Assembly: GCA_017483985.1 (NCBI GenBank)
Contig: JAFUUB010000071.1
Span: forward strand, 1-12,309
Direction of reading: 5' to 3'
Length of the DNA: 12,309 nt
Source of the DNA: Bacteroidales bacterium
Lineage (GTDB): Bacteria > Bacteroidota > Bacteroidia > Bacteroidales > UBA932
The notes beneath the pieces were generated by a model. It did no database searches and was not told the origin of the DNA. It saw only the letters and a list, made by a program, of their open reading frames with translations. A program made the position numbers and the translations under genes. Every line of letters starts with the position of its first letter. Positions within the stretch are counted from its first letter, which is position 1. Of this stretch, positions 1-7,435 are shown piece by piece.

Positions 1-118
1 CCTTCCCGCCACGCAGGTCCTGCACCTGGCCGCCCTGCAGCGCGGTGCCTCAATCCTTCGCGTCCACGACGTCGCCGAAGCCGTCCGGACCGTTGCCCTT
101 TACCGGGAATTATCCTGA
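1..118 (+). CDS. folP: Dihydropteroate synthase, C-terminal end (partial)
   Basis: This is the last 38 codons of a gene entering from the left edge. It reads in the frame starting at base 2 and stops at TGA 116-118. The translation contains ASILRVHDVAEAVRTVALY, which matches the C-terminal end of dihydropteroate synthase. In that family the Arg and His of the R-x-H-D-V motif help bind the pterin and sulfonamide/p-aminobenzoate site. The enzyme condenses p-aminobenzoate with hydroxymethyl-dihydropterin diphosphate in cytosolic folate synthesis. Only the last helix/strand region is visible, so the active site as a whole cannot be judged. The lipoprotein gene downstream has its own promoter motif just after this stop, so folP may end a separate transcript or read through. 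Confidence 0.85.
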   Translation, partial: LPATQVLHLAALQRGASILRVHDVAEAVRTVALYRELS

Positions 119-126
119 ATTATTCC

Positions 127-134
127 TATCTTTG
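127..134 (+). promoter_or_regulatory. Candidate Bacteroidota -7 promoter box for the lipoprotein gene
   Basis: TATCTTTG matches the Bacteroidota sigma-ABfr -7 consensus TAnnTTTG exactly. It lies 9 bp after the folP stop and 18 bp before the chosen ATG at 153, giving a leader of roughly 10-15 nt. I see no convincing TTTG -33 box at the usual spacing; only a TTTA at 99-102 lies upstream, at a long 24-bp spacing. Confidence 0.5.
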
Positions 135-152
135 CATGATTATCCCCCTATC

Positions 153-779
153 ATGAAAATGAAAAGACTTCTTACCCTATTCCTGGCCGGTTTCCTGCTG
201 ATCCCGGCCGGCTGCATCGACAAGGACTACAATCTCGACGACCTCAAGATTGAGGGTCGACTTTTCACGAACCTGGAAGTCCCTGTCGGCAATTTTGAGG
301 AAATGCGCCTGGAGGAACTGGGCGTCGATCCCTCCATCGTCCTTCCGGACGCCTCCGGCCGCATCGTCATTGCCACGCAGGCCGACATTACCGGCCTGGA
401 TTTCAATTTTGAAGACGATTTGACCTTTGAAGAGGCCGAGCTGCATACCGTCCTCGAGAATACGATTCCGCTCGACTTTTCGCTGGCGATCGTTCCCATC
501 GACGCGGAAGGAAACCCGATACCGGATATTTCCATTTCCCTTGAGGCAGACCAGGACCCGGCCGTCAAGGCCGGTGCCGTCGGCTCCCCGTCGAAAAACC
601 CGCTGACCATCCGCCTTACCTGCAACGGTACGCTGGTGATGGACGGACTGCGTTTCGTCCTGGACGGCCGCACCGGAAAAGGGCACGAATGGGAACGCCT
701 CAGCAACGAACAGGGCATCCGGCTGACCGACGTATACCTCCGGATTCCCAAGGGTTTCAAATACGCCACTGAAATCTAA
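153..779 (+). CDS. Small putative outer-membrane/periplasmic lipoprotein, unknown function
   Basis: This is a 208-residue protein of unknown function. It begins MKMKRLLTLFLAGFLLIPAGC: a short basic N-terminus, a hydrophobic core and a candidate lipobox ending at Cys21. The -3 residue is Pro rather than the usual Leu/Val, so lipidation is likely but not certain. After the cysteine comes IDKDYNLDDL, an acidic segment seen in Bacteroidota lipoproteins and reminiscent of their lipoprotein export signals. The rest is acidic and beta-rich with no catalytic motif I recognise. An in-frame ATG at 45 would extend it into folP with 36 residues unlike a signal peptide, so 153 is preferred; 159 is also possible. 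It sits 11 bp before a DUF5723 gene, and the two probably share a transcript and perhaps an envelope role. From memory, 'DKDYxL' lipoproteins are often longer, so this may be a short version. Confidence 0.75.
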   Translation: MKMKRLLTLFLAGFLLIPAGCIDKDYNLDDLKIEGRLFTNLEVPVGNFEEMRLEELGVDPSIVLPDASGRIVIATQADITGLDFNFEDDLTFEEAELHTVLENTIPLDFSLAIVPIDAEGNPIPDISISLEADQDPAVKAGAVGSPSKNPLTIRLTCNGTLVMDGLRFVLDGRTGKGHEWERLSNEQGIRLTDVYLRIPKGFKYATEI

Positions 780-790
780 ACAGCCGAGCC

Positions 791-2251
791 ATGAGAAAGA
801 CAGCCCTCCTCTTCGCACTTTGCCTGACGGTCCTCAGCGCCTCGGCCCAGAACACCTTCCGTTCCGCCTATTTCATGGACGGTTACCTGTACGCCCATTC
901 CATGAACCCGGCTTTCTACGCCAACCGCAATTACATCGGTCTGGGCGTGGGCAATGTCGGAGTGCAGACCCAGTCCAACCTGGGTGTCAGCACCTTCTTC
1001 TATCCCGCCGGGAGCGGCAGTACCGTCAACAGTTTCCTCAGCGACGCCGTCTCCGCCTCGAAGTTCCTCGGCAAACTCCGCCGGCACAATACGGAAAACA
1101 TCAACGCACAGCTGGACGTCGTGAACTTCGGTTTCTGGACCAAACGGAACCAGTTCCACAATTTCAGCCTTTCCGTCCACGTCATCGAAAGCGCCGCCGC
1201 TCCGTATGACCTCTTCCGCTTCCTCAAGGAAGGATCCACCAACGGCAACACCTATGACCTGTCGGGCTTCTCGGCCCGGGGCCGCGCCTATGCCCAGGCC
1301 GCCTATGGCATCTCCATGCCCATCGAAGGCCATCCGGAAATCCGGGTCGGCGGCAAGGCCAAGGTACTGGTAGGACTGGTTTACGCCGACATGCGGTTCA
1401 ACCGCTTCGACGTGACCATGACCGGGGATCGCTGGACGGTCGACACCGACGGTACGCTCCGGGCCAGCAACCTCCCCGCCGCAAAGACGCAGGGATCCGT
1501 CCCGATCAGCGACGTGTTCGACCTGGACAGTTTCGACCCGGAGAACATGCGTCCCAGCGGCATCGGAACGGCCATCGACTTCGGCGCCACCTGGCAGGTC
1601 CTGCCCTGGCTGGAACTTTCCGGATCCGTCACCGACCTGGGCTTCATCCATTGGAAGCAGGATGTCCGCATGGGGACGACCGGCACGTGGGAATACGCGG
1701 GTTTCGACAACATTCCCGTGAATGGCGACAATTCCTACCAGGACCAGCTGGACCGGAAGATTGACGAGCTGGACGAACTGACACGCTTCCACGATACCCA
1801 GAAAGGCTCTCCCTTCGATTTCCTTCCGGTTACCGTCTACCTGGGCGCCGAAGCCCGCGCCAGCTCCTGGTTTACAGGAGGCCTGCTGGCAACCGCACGG
1901 GTGGAAGGCCCTTATTCCTGGGCGGAAATCCGGGCATCCGGGAATGTGGAACCCGCCCATTGGTTCGGGCTGTCCGGCAGCGCCGCCTACGGCAGCTTCG
2001 GACCGAAACTCGGAGCGGCCCTCAACCTGCGCATGCCGGTGCTCGCCCTGTTCGTCGGCGCGGAGCTGTCCTCCCTGAAGTTCGTCAGCAACAACCCGAA
2101 CGGAAACAACAAGATCAAGGATATCCTCAACGGGGACAGTATCGTGGTTCCCCGTGACAACCTCAACCTCAACCTGGCCGTCGGCCTGAACTTCACCTTC
2201 GGGAAGACCGCCGCCAAACGTTTGCATCCGACACCCCAACCTGAGCAATAA
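791..2251 (+). CDS. DUF5723-type outer-membrane beta-barrel protein
   Basis: This is a 486-residue exported protein. Residues 1-20 form a signal peptide with probable cleavage after SASA, leaving Gln20/Asn21 near the mature N-terminus. The mature start, with SAYFMDGYLYAHSMNPAFYA followed by a glycine-rich strand GLGVGNVGVQ, fits the Bacteroidota DUF5723 family of predicted outer-membrane barrels. Further alternating strands run to the end, including LELSGSVTDLGFIHW, AHWFGLSGSAAYGSFGPKLG and the near-terminal LNLAVGLNFTFG. No enzymatic motif is visible; the role is unknown, with structure or transport likely for the family. It follows the lipoprotein gene by 11 bp and precedes purB by 6 bp, which implies co-transcription. 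The ATG lacks a Shine-Dalgarno sequence, as do most starts here. Confidence 0.75.
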   Translation: MRKTALLFALCLTVLSASAQNTFRSAYFMDGYLYAHSMNPAFYANRNYIGLGVGNVGVQTQSNLGVSTFFYPAGSGSTVNSFLSDAVSASKFLGKLRRHNTENINAQLDVVNFGFWTKRNQFHNFSLSVHVIESAAAPYDLFRFLKEGSTNGNTYDLSGFSARGRAYAQAAYGISMPIEGHPEIRVGGKAKVLVGLVYADMRFNRFDVTMTGDRWTVDTDGTLRASNLPAAKTQGSVPISDVFDLDSFDPENMRPSGIGTAIDFGATWQVLPWLELSGSVTDLGFIHWKQDVRMGTTGTWEYAGFDNIPVNGDNSYQDQLDRKIDELDELTRFHDTQKGSPFDFLPVTVYLGAEARASSWFTGGLLATARVEGPYSWAEIRASGNVEPAHWFGLSGSAAYGSFGPKLGAALNLRMPVLALFVGAELSSLKFVSNNPNGNNKIKDILNGDSIVVPRDNLNLNLAVGLNFTFGKTAAKRLHPTPQPEQ

Positions 2252-2257
2252 AGCATC

Positions 2258-3592
2258 ATGAACCATCTTCTCGCAGTCTCCCCCGTCGACGGCCGTTACG
2301 CCGCCAAGACCCGTGCCCTGAGCGCCTATTTCAGCGAATACGCCCTGATCAAATACCGCATCCGCGTCGAGATCGAGTATTTCATCGCCCTGTGCGAACT
2401 CCCGCTGCCCCAGCTGGTGGACTTCGACAAAGGCCGGTACGCCGACCTGCGTGCCATCTACCGAGACCTCACCCCGGAGCAGGCCCTGCGCGTCAAGGAG
2501 ATCGAGAAGACGACCAACCACGATGTCAAGGCGGTTGAGTACTACATCAAAGAACAGCTCAAAGACTTGGGCATCAGCCGGTGGGGAGAATTCATCCACT
2601 TCGGCCTGACCTCCCAGGACATCAACAATACCTCCCAGCCGCTGATGCTCAAGGAGGCCCTGGAGGAAGTCTACCTCCCGGCCCTGCGCGAAGTGGTGGA
2701 CATCCTGGCGGCAGATGCCGAGGCCTGGAAGGACATCCCGATGCTCGCCAAGACCCACGGCCAGCCGGCCTCCCCTACCCGCGTCGGAAAAGAATTCATG
2801 GTTTTCGTCGCCCGCCTGCGCGAACAGCTCCGCCAGCTTGCCGGCATGACCTATCCCGCCAAATTCGGCGGCGCCACCGGCAACATGAACGCCCACAAGG
2901 TCGCCTATCCGGACATCGACTGGCCGGCCTTCGCCGACCGCTTCGTCGCGTCCCTGGGCCTGCAGCGTTCCTGCCCGACCACCCAGATCGAGCACTACGA
3001 CAACCTGGCTGCCCTCTTCGACTGCCTCCGGCGGATCAACACCATCCTCATCGACCTGTGCCGGGACATCTGGACCTATATCTCCATGGAGTATTTCCGC
3101 CAGCGGGTGATTGCCGGCGAAGTCGGTTCCTCCGCCATGCCCCACAAGGTCAACCCGATCGACTTCGAGAACGCCGAAGGCAACCTCGGCATGGCCGATG
3201 CCGTCCTGACCTTCCTGTCCATGAAGCTCCCCATCTCCCGGCTCCAGCGCGACCTGACCGACTCGACCGTCCAGCGCAACATCGGCGTGCCGGTCGCCCA
3301 CGGGCTCATCGCCCTGGCTTCCCTCAAGAAGGGGCTCGGGAAACTGATCCTCAATGAAAACGCCCTGCGCGCCGACCTGGAGCGCAACTGGGCCGTGGTC
3401 GCCGAAGGGATCCAGACCATCCTGCGCCGGGAAGGCTATCCCAACCCGTACGAAACGCTCAAGGCCCTGACCCGTACCGGGGCGGCCATTGACGAAAAGG
3501 TGATTGCGGATTTCATTGAGACGCTGGACGTCTCCGAATCGGTGAAAGCGGAACTCCGGGCCATCACGCCCTGGAGCTACACCGGATTTTAG
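2258..3592 (+). CDS. purB: Adenylosuccinate lyase
   Basis: This is a 444-residue enzyme of the fumarase/aspartase superfamily. It cleaves adenylosuccinate to AMP plus fumarate and SAICAR to AICAR plus fumarate, so it acts twice in purine synthesis, in the cytosol as a homotetramer. The N-terminus AVSPVDGRYAAKT is characteristic of E. coli-type PurB. NHDV at 87-90, THGQP at 166-170 (His167, expected general acid/base) and the signature GSSAMPHKVNP at 290-300 (flexible serine loop) are all intact. The length is close to the E. coli enzyme (about 456). It begins 6 bp after the DUF5723 stop with no promoter motif in the gap, so it appears to depend on the upstream lipoprotein/outer-membrane transcript. 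Its TAG overlaps the stop codon of the convergent FtsB-like gene. Confidence 0.97.
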   Translation: MNHLLAVSPVDGRYAAKTRALSAYFSEYALIKYRIRVEIEYFIALCELPLPQLVDFDKGRYADLRAIYRDLTPEQALRVKEIEKTTNHDVKAVEYYIKEQLKDLGISRWGEFIHFGLTSQDINNTSQPLMLKEALEEVYLPALREVVDILAADAEAWKDIPMLAKTHGQPASPTRVGKEFMVFVARLREQLRQLAGMTYPAKFGGATGNMNAHKVAYPDIDWPAFADRFVASLGLQRSCPTTQIEHYDNLAALFDCLRRINTILIDLCRDIWTYISMEYFRQRVIAGEVGSSAMPHKVNPIDFENAEGNLGMADAVLTFLSMKLPISRLQRDLTDSTVQRNIGVPVAHGLIALASLKKGLGKLILNENALRADLERNWAVVAEGIQTILRREGYPNPYETLKALTRTGAAIDEKVIADFIETLDVSESVKAELRAITPWSYTGF

Positions 3593-3891
3593 CGCTCCAC
3601 GTAGACATCGTCGCCGGGGGCGGCGAAATGGAAATTCTCCCGGGCATACTCCTCGAGCGTGTCCCGGTCGGTGGACAATGTCCGGATCTGCTCGTCCATC
3701 CGGTTGATCTCCCGTTTGTACCACTCGATCTGCCGGTTCTGCTGGCGCAGTTCCAGCCGGGCACGCATCCAGCGGACGAGGTTGTCGTCGCCCAGGAAGA
3801 GGACCCAGACCAGGATCAGCGCCGTCGCGATGGTCGCATAGCGGATGAAACCCCGGTTCTCTCCGTTCCAAATATCCTTCAGTTTGCCCAA
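3589..3891 (-). CDS. FtsB/DivIC-like septum formation initiator
   Basis: This is a 100-residue bitopic membrane protein. A short cytoplasmic N-terminus (MGKLKDIWNGENRGFIRY) is followed by one transmembrane helix at about 18-34. Then comes a heptad-like charged segment at about 40-76 (RARLELRQQNRQIEWYKREI) expected to form a coiled coil. The C-terminal LEEYARENFHFAAPGDDVYV motif is typical of Bacteroidota FtsB/DivIC homologues. In the family these proteins join FtsL and FtsQ in the divisome, on the periplasmic side. The gene is a lone minus-strand unit between two plus-strand operons. Its TAA at 3589-3591 overlaps the purB TAG, and a TAnnTTTG box lies about 30 bp upstream of its ATG. I am sure of the family but not of FtsB versus DivIC naming. 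Confidence 0.9.
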   Translation of the reverse strand: MGKLKDIWNGENRGFIRYATIATALILVWVLFLGDDNLVRWMRARLELRQQNRQIEWYKREINRMDEQIRTLSTDRDTLEEYARENFHFAAPGDDVYVER

Positions 3892-3920
3892 TTTCAGGTT
3901 GATTTAGCAGATTATCTTCG

Positions 3921-3928
3921 CAAAAATA
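3921..3928 (-). promoter_or_regulatory. Candidate -7 box for the FtsB-like gene
   Basis: On the minus strand these bases read TATTTTTG, an exact TAnnTTTG match, ending about 30 bp before the ATG at 3891. A partial -33 (TTG at 3952-3954, minus strand) lies 23 bp upstream, which is long. The box is only 2 bp from the opposing -7 box at 3931-3938. Confidence 0.55.
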
Positions 3929-3930
3929 GT

Positions 3931-3938
3931 TAAATTTG
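3931..3938 (+). promoter_or_regulatory. Candidate -7 box for the nucleotidyltransferase-lnt-tcdA operon
   Basis: TAAATTTG is an exact match to the Bacteroidota -7 consensus, 37 bp before the ATG at 3976, in the most AT-rich stretch of the gap. No clear TTTG is found at the usual -33 distance. This is the only promoter motif seen upstream of the four-gene plus-strand operon. Confidence 0.55.
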
Positions 3939-3975
3939 GGGGATTAACAGACAATTAACTAAAAAAGATCATACC

Positions 3976-4911
3976 ATGAAACCTACTTTGCTTGTCCTTG
4001 CCGCCGGAATGGGCAGCCGTTACGGTGGACTCAAACAGATAGACGGCCTCGGCCCCAATGGAGAAACCATCATCGACTATTCCATCTATGACGCCGTCCA
4101 GGCCGGATTCGGCAAGGTCGTCTACATCGTCCGGGAGTATTTCCGCGAGCAGATGGAGCAGACCGTCCGCGCCAAATACGCCGGCGTGACCTGCACCGAC
4201 GGCGAGCCGCTCGAATTCGTCTTCGTGACCCAGGAGCTGGACAAGATCCCGGCCGGATATACCCTCAACCCGGAGCGCCAGAAACCCTGGGGCACCGCCC
4301 ATGCCGTCCTGATGGCCAAGGATGTCATCCACGAGCCCTTCGCCGTCATCAACGGCGACGACTACTATGGCAAGGATTCCTTCCGCATCCTCGGCGACTG
4401 GCTCCGCGCCCATGAAAACACCGAAGGCTCCTACAGCATCGTGGGCTTCGAACTGGAGAACACCCTGAGCGAATCCGGCGGCGTGTCCCGCGGCATCTGC
4501 TTCTATGACAAGGACCAGCATCTGACCGACGTGGTCGAGCACCTGAACATCGCCAAGGAAGCCGACGGGGTCGTCTACGGCGACAATTCCGTCAGCGGCG
4601 AGAACCATGTCGTCCTCGACGGCAAGGCCCTCTGCTCGATGAACATGTGGGGCTTCACCCCGGATTACTTCGCCAAGAGCGAGGCCATCTTCAAGCGCTT
4701 CCTGGACAAGAACATCCAGGAGCTGAAGAAGGAATACTACATCCCGTTCGCCGTCGACACGATCGTCAAGGGCGGACTGGGCAAGTGCGACGTCCTTTCC
4801 ACCCCGAGCCGCTGGTTCGGCGTCACCTACAAGGAAGACCGTCCGGCGGTCGTGGCCAAGTTCCAGGAACTGGCCGACAAGGGCATCTATCCGTCACCCC
4901 TTTACAAATAG
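3976..4911 (+). CDS. Sugar-phosphate nucleotidyltransferase-like protein (NTP_transferase family)
   Basis: This is a 311-residue cytosolic protein with a nucleotidyltransferase Rossmann-like fold. The N-terminal LAAGMGSRYGGLKQ (8-21) is the nucleotide-binding signature (G-x-G-[TS]-R...K; Lys20). VINGDDYYG (about 124-132) supplies the metal-binding aspartates typical of enzymes that couple a sugar-1-phosphate to an NTP. PWGTAHAVL (104-112) is the usual base/ribose-binding loop. The exact sugar and nucleotide cannot be read from sequence. Bacteroidota carry a conserved protein of this type, usually annotated simply as a nucleotidyltransferase. It heads an operon with a CPBP protease and lnt, so an envelope precursor role is plausible but inferred. 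No repeat left-handed beta-helix acyltransferase domain follows, which argues against a GlmU-type bifunctional enzyme. Confidence 0.85.
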   Translation: MKPTLLVLAAGMGSRYGGLKQIDGLGPNGETIIDYSIYDAVQAGFGKVVYIVREYFREQMEQTVRAKYAGVTCTDGEPLEFVFVTQELDKIPAGYTLNPERQKPWGTAHAVLMAKDVIHEPFAVINGDDYYGKDSFRILGDWLRAHENTEGSYSIVGFELENTLSESGGVSRGICFYDKDQHLTDVVEHLNIAKEADGVVYGDNSVSGENHVVLDGKALCSMNMWGFTPDYFAKSEAIFKRFLDKNIQELKKEYYIPFAVDTIVKGGLGKCDVLSTPSRWFGVTYKEDRPAVVAKFQELADKGIYPSPLYK

Positions 4912-4915
4912 CCCC

Positions 4916-5839
4916 ATGGCCTTCTTCAAGAAAAGCAAGAACCAGAATTACGACGTGTTCAGCGGCTTTGCCTGGCACGTCCCGGGCGTAAGCGGCATGT
5001 TCGGCCTGCTGGGCTGGCTGCTCCTGGGCGCCATCCTGGGCAGCATCGTCACGGTGGTTTTCATGGGCCTGATGCCCGGTGCCGGGGAAGAATACGCGAC
5101 GCTGATTTCCTATCCGCTCATGTTCCTCCCGGCGATGATTGCCTCGAAGCATATCAGCAACCGCAACATGCTGTTTGACAATGGCTATGCCATCGACAGC
5201 AGCCATTTCGGCCGTTTCGGCGGATGGGGCGTCGCCCTGCTGTGCATGCTCGCGACTTTCGCCGCCGCCTTCTGCATGGACGCCGTCAACGCCCAGATGC
5301 CGGACATGCCGGAATGGCTGGAGAACGCCCTTAACAGCATGACCCAGGGCACGTTCTGGGTCAATTTCCTGGCGGTCAGCATCTTCGCCCCGATCTTCGA
5401 GGAATGGCTCTGCCGGGGCATGGTGCTCCGCGGCCTGCTGAACTATCAGAAGCCGGATGGCACCCGCGGCCTCAAGCCCGTCTGGGCCATCGTCATCTCA
5501 GCCGCCTTCTTCGCCATCATCCACATGAACCCGTGGCAGGCCATCCCGGCCTTCGCCCTCGGCCTGCTCTTCGGCTATGTCTATTACAAGACAGGCTCGC
5601 TGAAGCTGACCATGCTCATGCATTTCACGAACAACACGGCAGCCTTGCTGCTCAGCCAGTTCGCGGAACTGGACGCCGTGGAGAGCTGGATGGACCTCAT
5701 GCCCCTTCCGGCCTACATCCTCCTGGCCCTCCTGTTCCTGTGCTTCCTGTACTGGTTCGTCAAAGAACTGGGCAAGATCGAGCAGCCGAGGCCGCAGGGC
5801 AACAGCGACGAGATTCCGGTCACCAACGAACTGCCGTAA
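4916..5839 (+). CDS. CPBP-family intramembrane metalloprotease (CAAX-protease/bacteriocin-processing type)
   Basis: This is a 307-residue polytopic inner-membrane protein. Hydrophobic spans are visible around 28-52, 62-78, 104-121, 148-160, 188-202, 207-224 and 262-286. It carries the three conserved CPBP motifs: E162-E163-x3-R167 (EEWLCR), F199-x3-H203 (FAIIH) and H236-x3-N240 (HFTNN). In the family the glutamates and histidines form the active site of Rce1-like glutamate-dependent proteases. The bacterial substrate is mostly unknown. The tail after about 290 is hydrophilic (QPRPQGNSDEIPVTNELP). It starts 4 bp after the nucleotidyltransferase and ends directly against the lnt ATG with no gap, suggesting translational coupling. 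The link to lipoprotein maturation is positional only. Confidence 0.88.
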   Translation: MAFFKKSKNQNYDVFSGFAWHVPGVSGMFGLLGWLLLGAILGSIVTVVFMGLMPGAGEEYATLISYPLMFLPAMIASKHISNRNMLFDNGYAIDSSHFGRFGGWGVALLCMLATFAAAFCMDAVNAQMPDMPEWLENALNSMTQGTFWVNFLAVSIFAPIFEEWLCRGMVLRGLLNYQKPDGTRGLKPVWAIVISAAFFAIIHMNPWQAIPAFALGLLFGYVYYKTGSLKLTMLMHFTNNTAALLLSQFAELDAVESWMDLMPLPAYILLALLFLCFLYWFVKELGKIEQPRPQGNSDEIPVTNELP

Positions 5840-7435
5840 ATGGGAGTGAAGCACCAGATGGCCCTGCTGGGGGGCCTGTCCGTTTTCCTGCTGAGCGTAC
5901 CGTTCCTGGTTCCGCACACCGGGTGGGCGGCCCTTGTCGGGCTCGTCCCGCTCCTGTGTCTGGAGAAGGTCGGTTCCGAAGCGGGCGTGAAGCGGATGTG
6001 GCTCTGGTACTATGGCGTCTTCGTCCTCTGGAACGCCGCGACCACCTTCTGGGTCTGCAATGCCACGGTCGGCGGCGGCATCTTTGCCGTACTGGCCAAC
6101 GCCCTGCAGATGGCCGTGGTCTTCGCCCTGTTCCGGGCAAGCAAGAAAGTCTTCCGGGGCAGCGTCCCGTATCTCTTCCTGGCTGCGGCCTGGATCGCCT
6201 GGGAGCGGTTCTATTTCAGCGCCCAGATCTCCTGGCCTTGGCTGACCCTGGGCAACGCCTTCGCCCGGACCCTCACGCTGGCGCAGTGGTATGAATTCAC
6301 CGGGACCCTCGGCGGTTCCCTGTGGATCTGGGCCTGCAACCTGGGACTCTTCGGCCTGCTGTGCGCCCTTGCCGACGGCCGCTTCTTCGCATGGAACGGC
6401 AAGGCCAAGGCAGCGGCGGTCTCCGGCCTGCTGCTGGTATCCTTCGGTCCGATGGCCGTTTCCGCCGTCATCTGGAACCGGTATGAAGAGACCTCCGAAC
6501 CGCTGGAGGTGCTGATCGCCCAGCCCAACTTCGACCCGTACCAGAAGTTCCAGTCCCTCAGCCAAAGCCAGCAGAATGCCATCCTGGAAGGACAGATCCG
6601 GGAGGCGCTCAAGGACCGCCAGGGCAGCGAGCCTCTGCTGGTCCTGGCCCCCGAGACCTTTACGTCAGACGTGATTACCAACGACATCCCGGCCAGCAGC
6701 GCGACCTGGCGCCGCCTGACGGGACTGATGCAGGCCTATCCCGGCGCCCAACTGCTCTTCGGCGCCTCCTCGTATACTATCGTGGACGGGGAAAAGCCCT
6801 CCGCCAATGCCCGGCAGCGGGGAGACGGCTCCTGGCTGCTCAGCCACAATTCCGCCCTCGTGACCGGCAGCGACGAGATTTTCCACAAGAGCAAGCTGGT
6901 CGTCGGTGTGGAAATGACGCCCTTCCCCGGCTTCTTCACCAAGATTGACGATCTGCTGGGCGGGGTCATGGGCCGCTGCGTGGGACAGGATGAAATCAGC
7001 CTCCTGCATCCGGCGGGCGTACCGGTGGGCTGCGCCATCTGCTATGAATCCGTTTATGGCGAGTATTGTACAGGCTATATCCGCAAGGGAGCCAGACTAT
7101 TGACAGTCATTACCAACGACGCCTGGTGGGGAGACACGCCCGGCTACCGGCAGCACCTGAGCTATTCCTCCCTGCGGGCCATCGAGACCCGGCGGGACAT
7201 CGCCCGCTGCGCCAATACGGGCATCTCGGCGATCATCGACCAGCGCGGCCGGATCGTGGCCGAAACGCCCTGGTGGAAGCGGACCGTCCTGCACGGTACC
7301 GTCAACCTCTCCGATACGGAAACCTTCTTCGTACGGAACGGGGACATCGTCGGCCGCCTCTGCACCTTCGTCTTCTGCCTGCTGCTGATCGCGATGGTCG
7401 TGAGGGCTTTCATTCCCAAGGAATTCCGTAAATGA
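5840..7435 (+). CDS. lnt: Apolipoprotein N-acyltransferase
   Basis: This is a 531-residue inner-membrane enzyme that adds the third acyl chain to the N-terminal cysteine of lipoproteins, the last step after Lgt and LspA. The N-terminal half (about 8-215) is a run of membrane spans. The C-terminal half is a nitrilase-like domain, followed by one last span at about 504-523. The catalytic triad is present: Glu272 in LAPETF, Lys350 in FHKSKLVVG and Cys401 in GCAICYESV. NDAWWGDTPGYRQH downstream is the usual conserved loop. Length matches the family (about 510-540). The ATG abuts the CPBP stop (TAA then ATG) and its own stop overlaps tcdA as ATGA. The first residues MGVKHQM contain a possible alternative Met7, but the abutting start is preferred. 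Confidence 0.95.
   Translation: MGVKHQMALLGGLSVFLLSVPFLVPHTGWAALVGLVPLLCLEKVGSEAGVKRMWLWYYGVFVLWNAATTFWVCNATVGGGIFAVLANALQMAVVFALFRASKKVFRGSVPYLFLAAAWIAWERFYFSAQISWPWLTLGNAFARTLTLAQWYEFTGTLGGSLWIWACNLGLFGLLCALADGRFFAWNGKAKAAAVSGLLLVSFGPMAVSAVIWNRYEETSEPLEVLIAQPNFDPYQKFQSLSQSQQNAILEGQIREALKDRQGSEPLLVLAPETFTSDVITNDIPASSATWRRLTGLMQAYPGAQLLFGASSYTIVDGEKPSANARQRGDGSWLLSHNSALVTGSDEIFHKSKLVVGVEMTPFPGFFTKIDDLLGGVMGRCVGQDEISLLHPAGVPVGCAICYESVYGEYCTGYIRKGARLLTVITNDAWWGDTPGYRQHLSYSSLRAIETRRDIARCANTGISAIIDQRGRIVAETPWWKRTVLHGTVNLSDTETFFVRNGDIVGRLCTFVFCLLLIAMVVRAFIPKEFRK

Noticed and set aside
45..152. Upstream ATG extending the lipoprotein gene by 36 residues.
   Set aside because: It overlaps the folP coding end in another frame and would bury the signal peptide and lipobox that begin at 153.
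776..3871. A 1031-codon open frame on the minus strand, antisense to the DUF5723 and purB genes.
   Set aside because: It is low-complexity in Gly, Asp, Val and Glu, has no recognisable domain, and lies opposite genes with clear families and signal peptide. High GC at third positions keeps antisense frames open.
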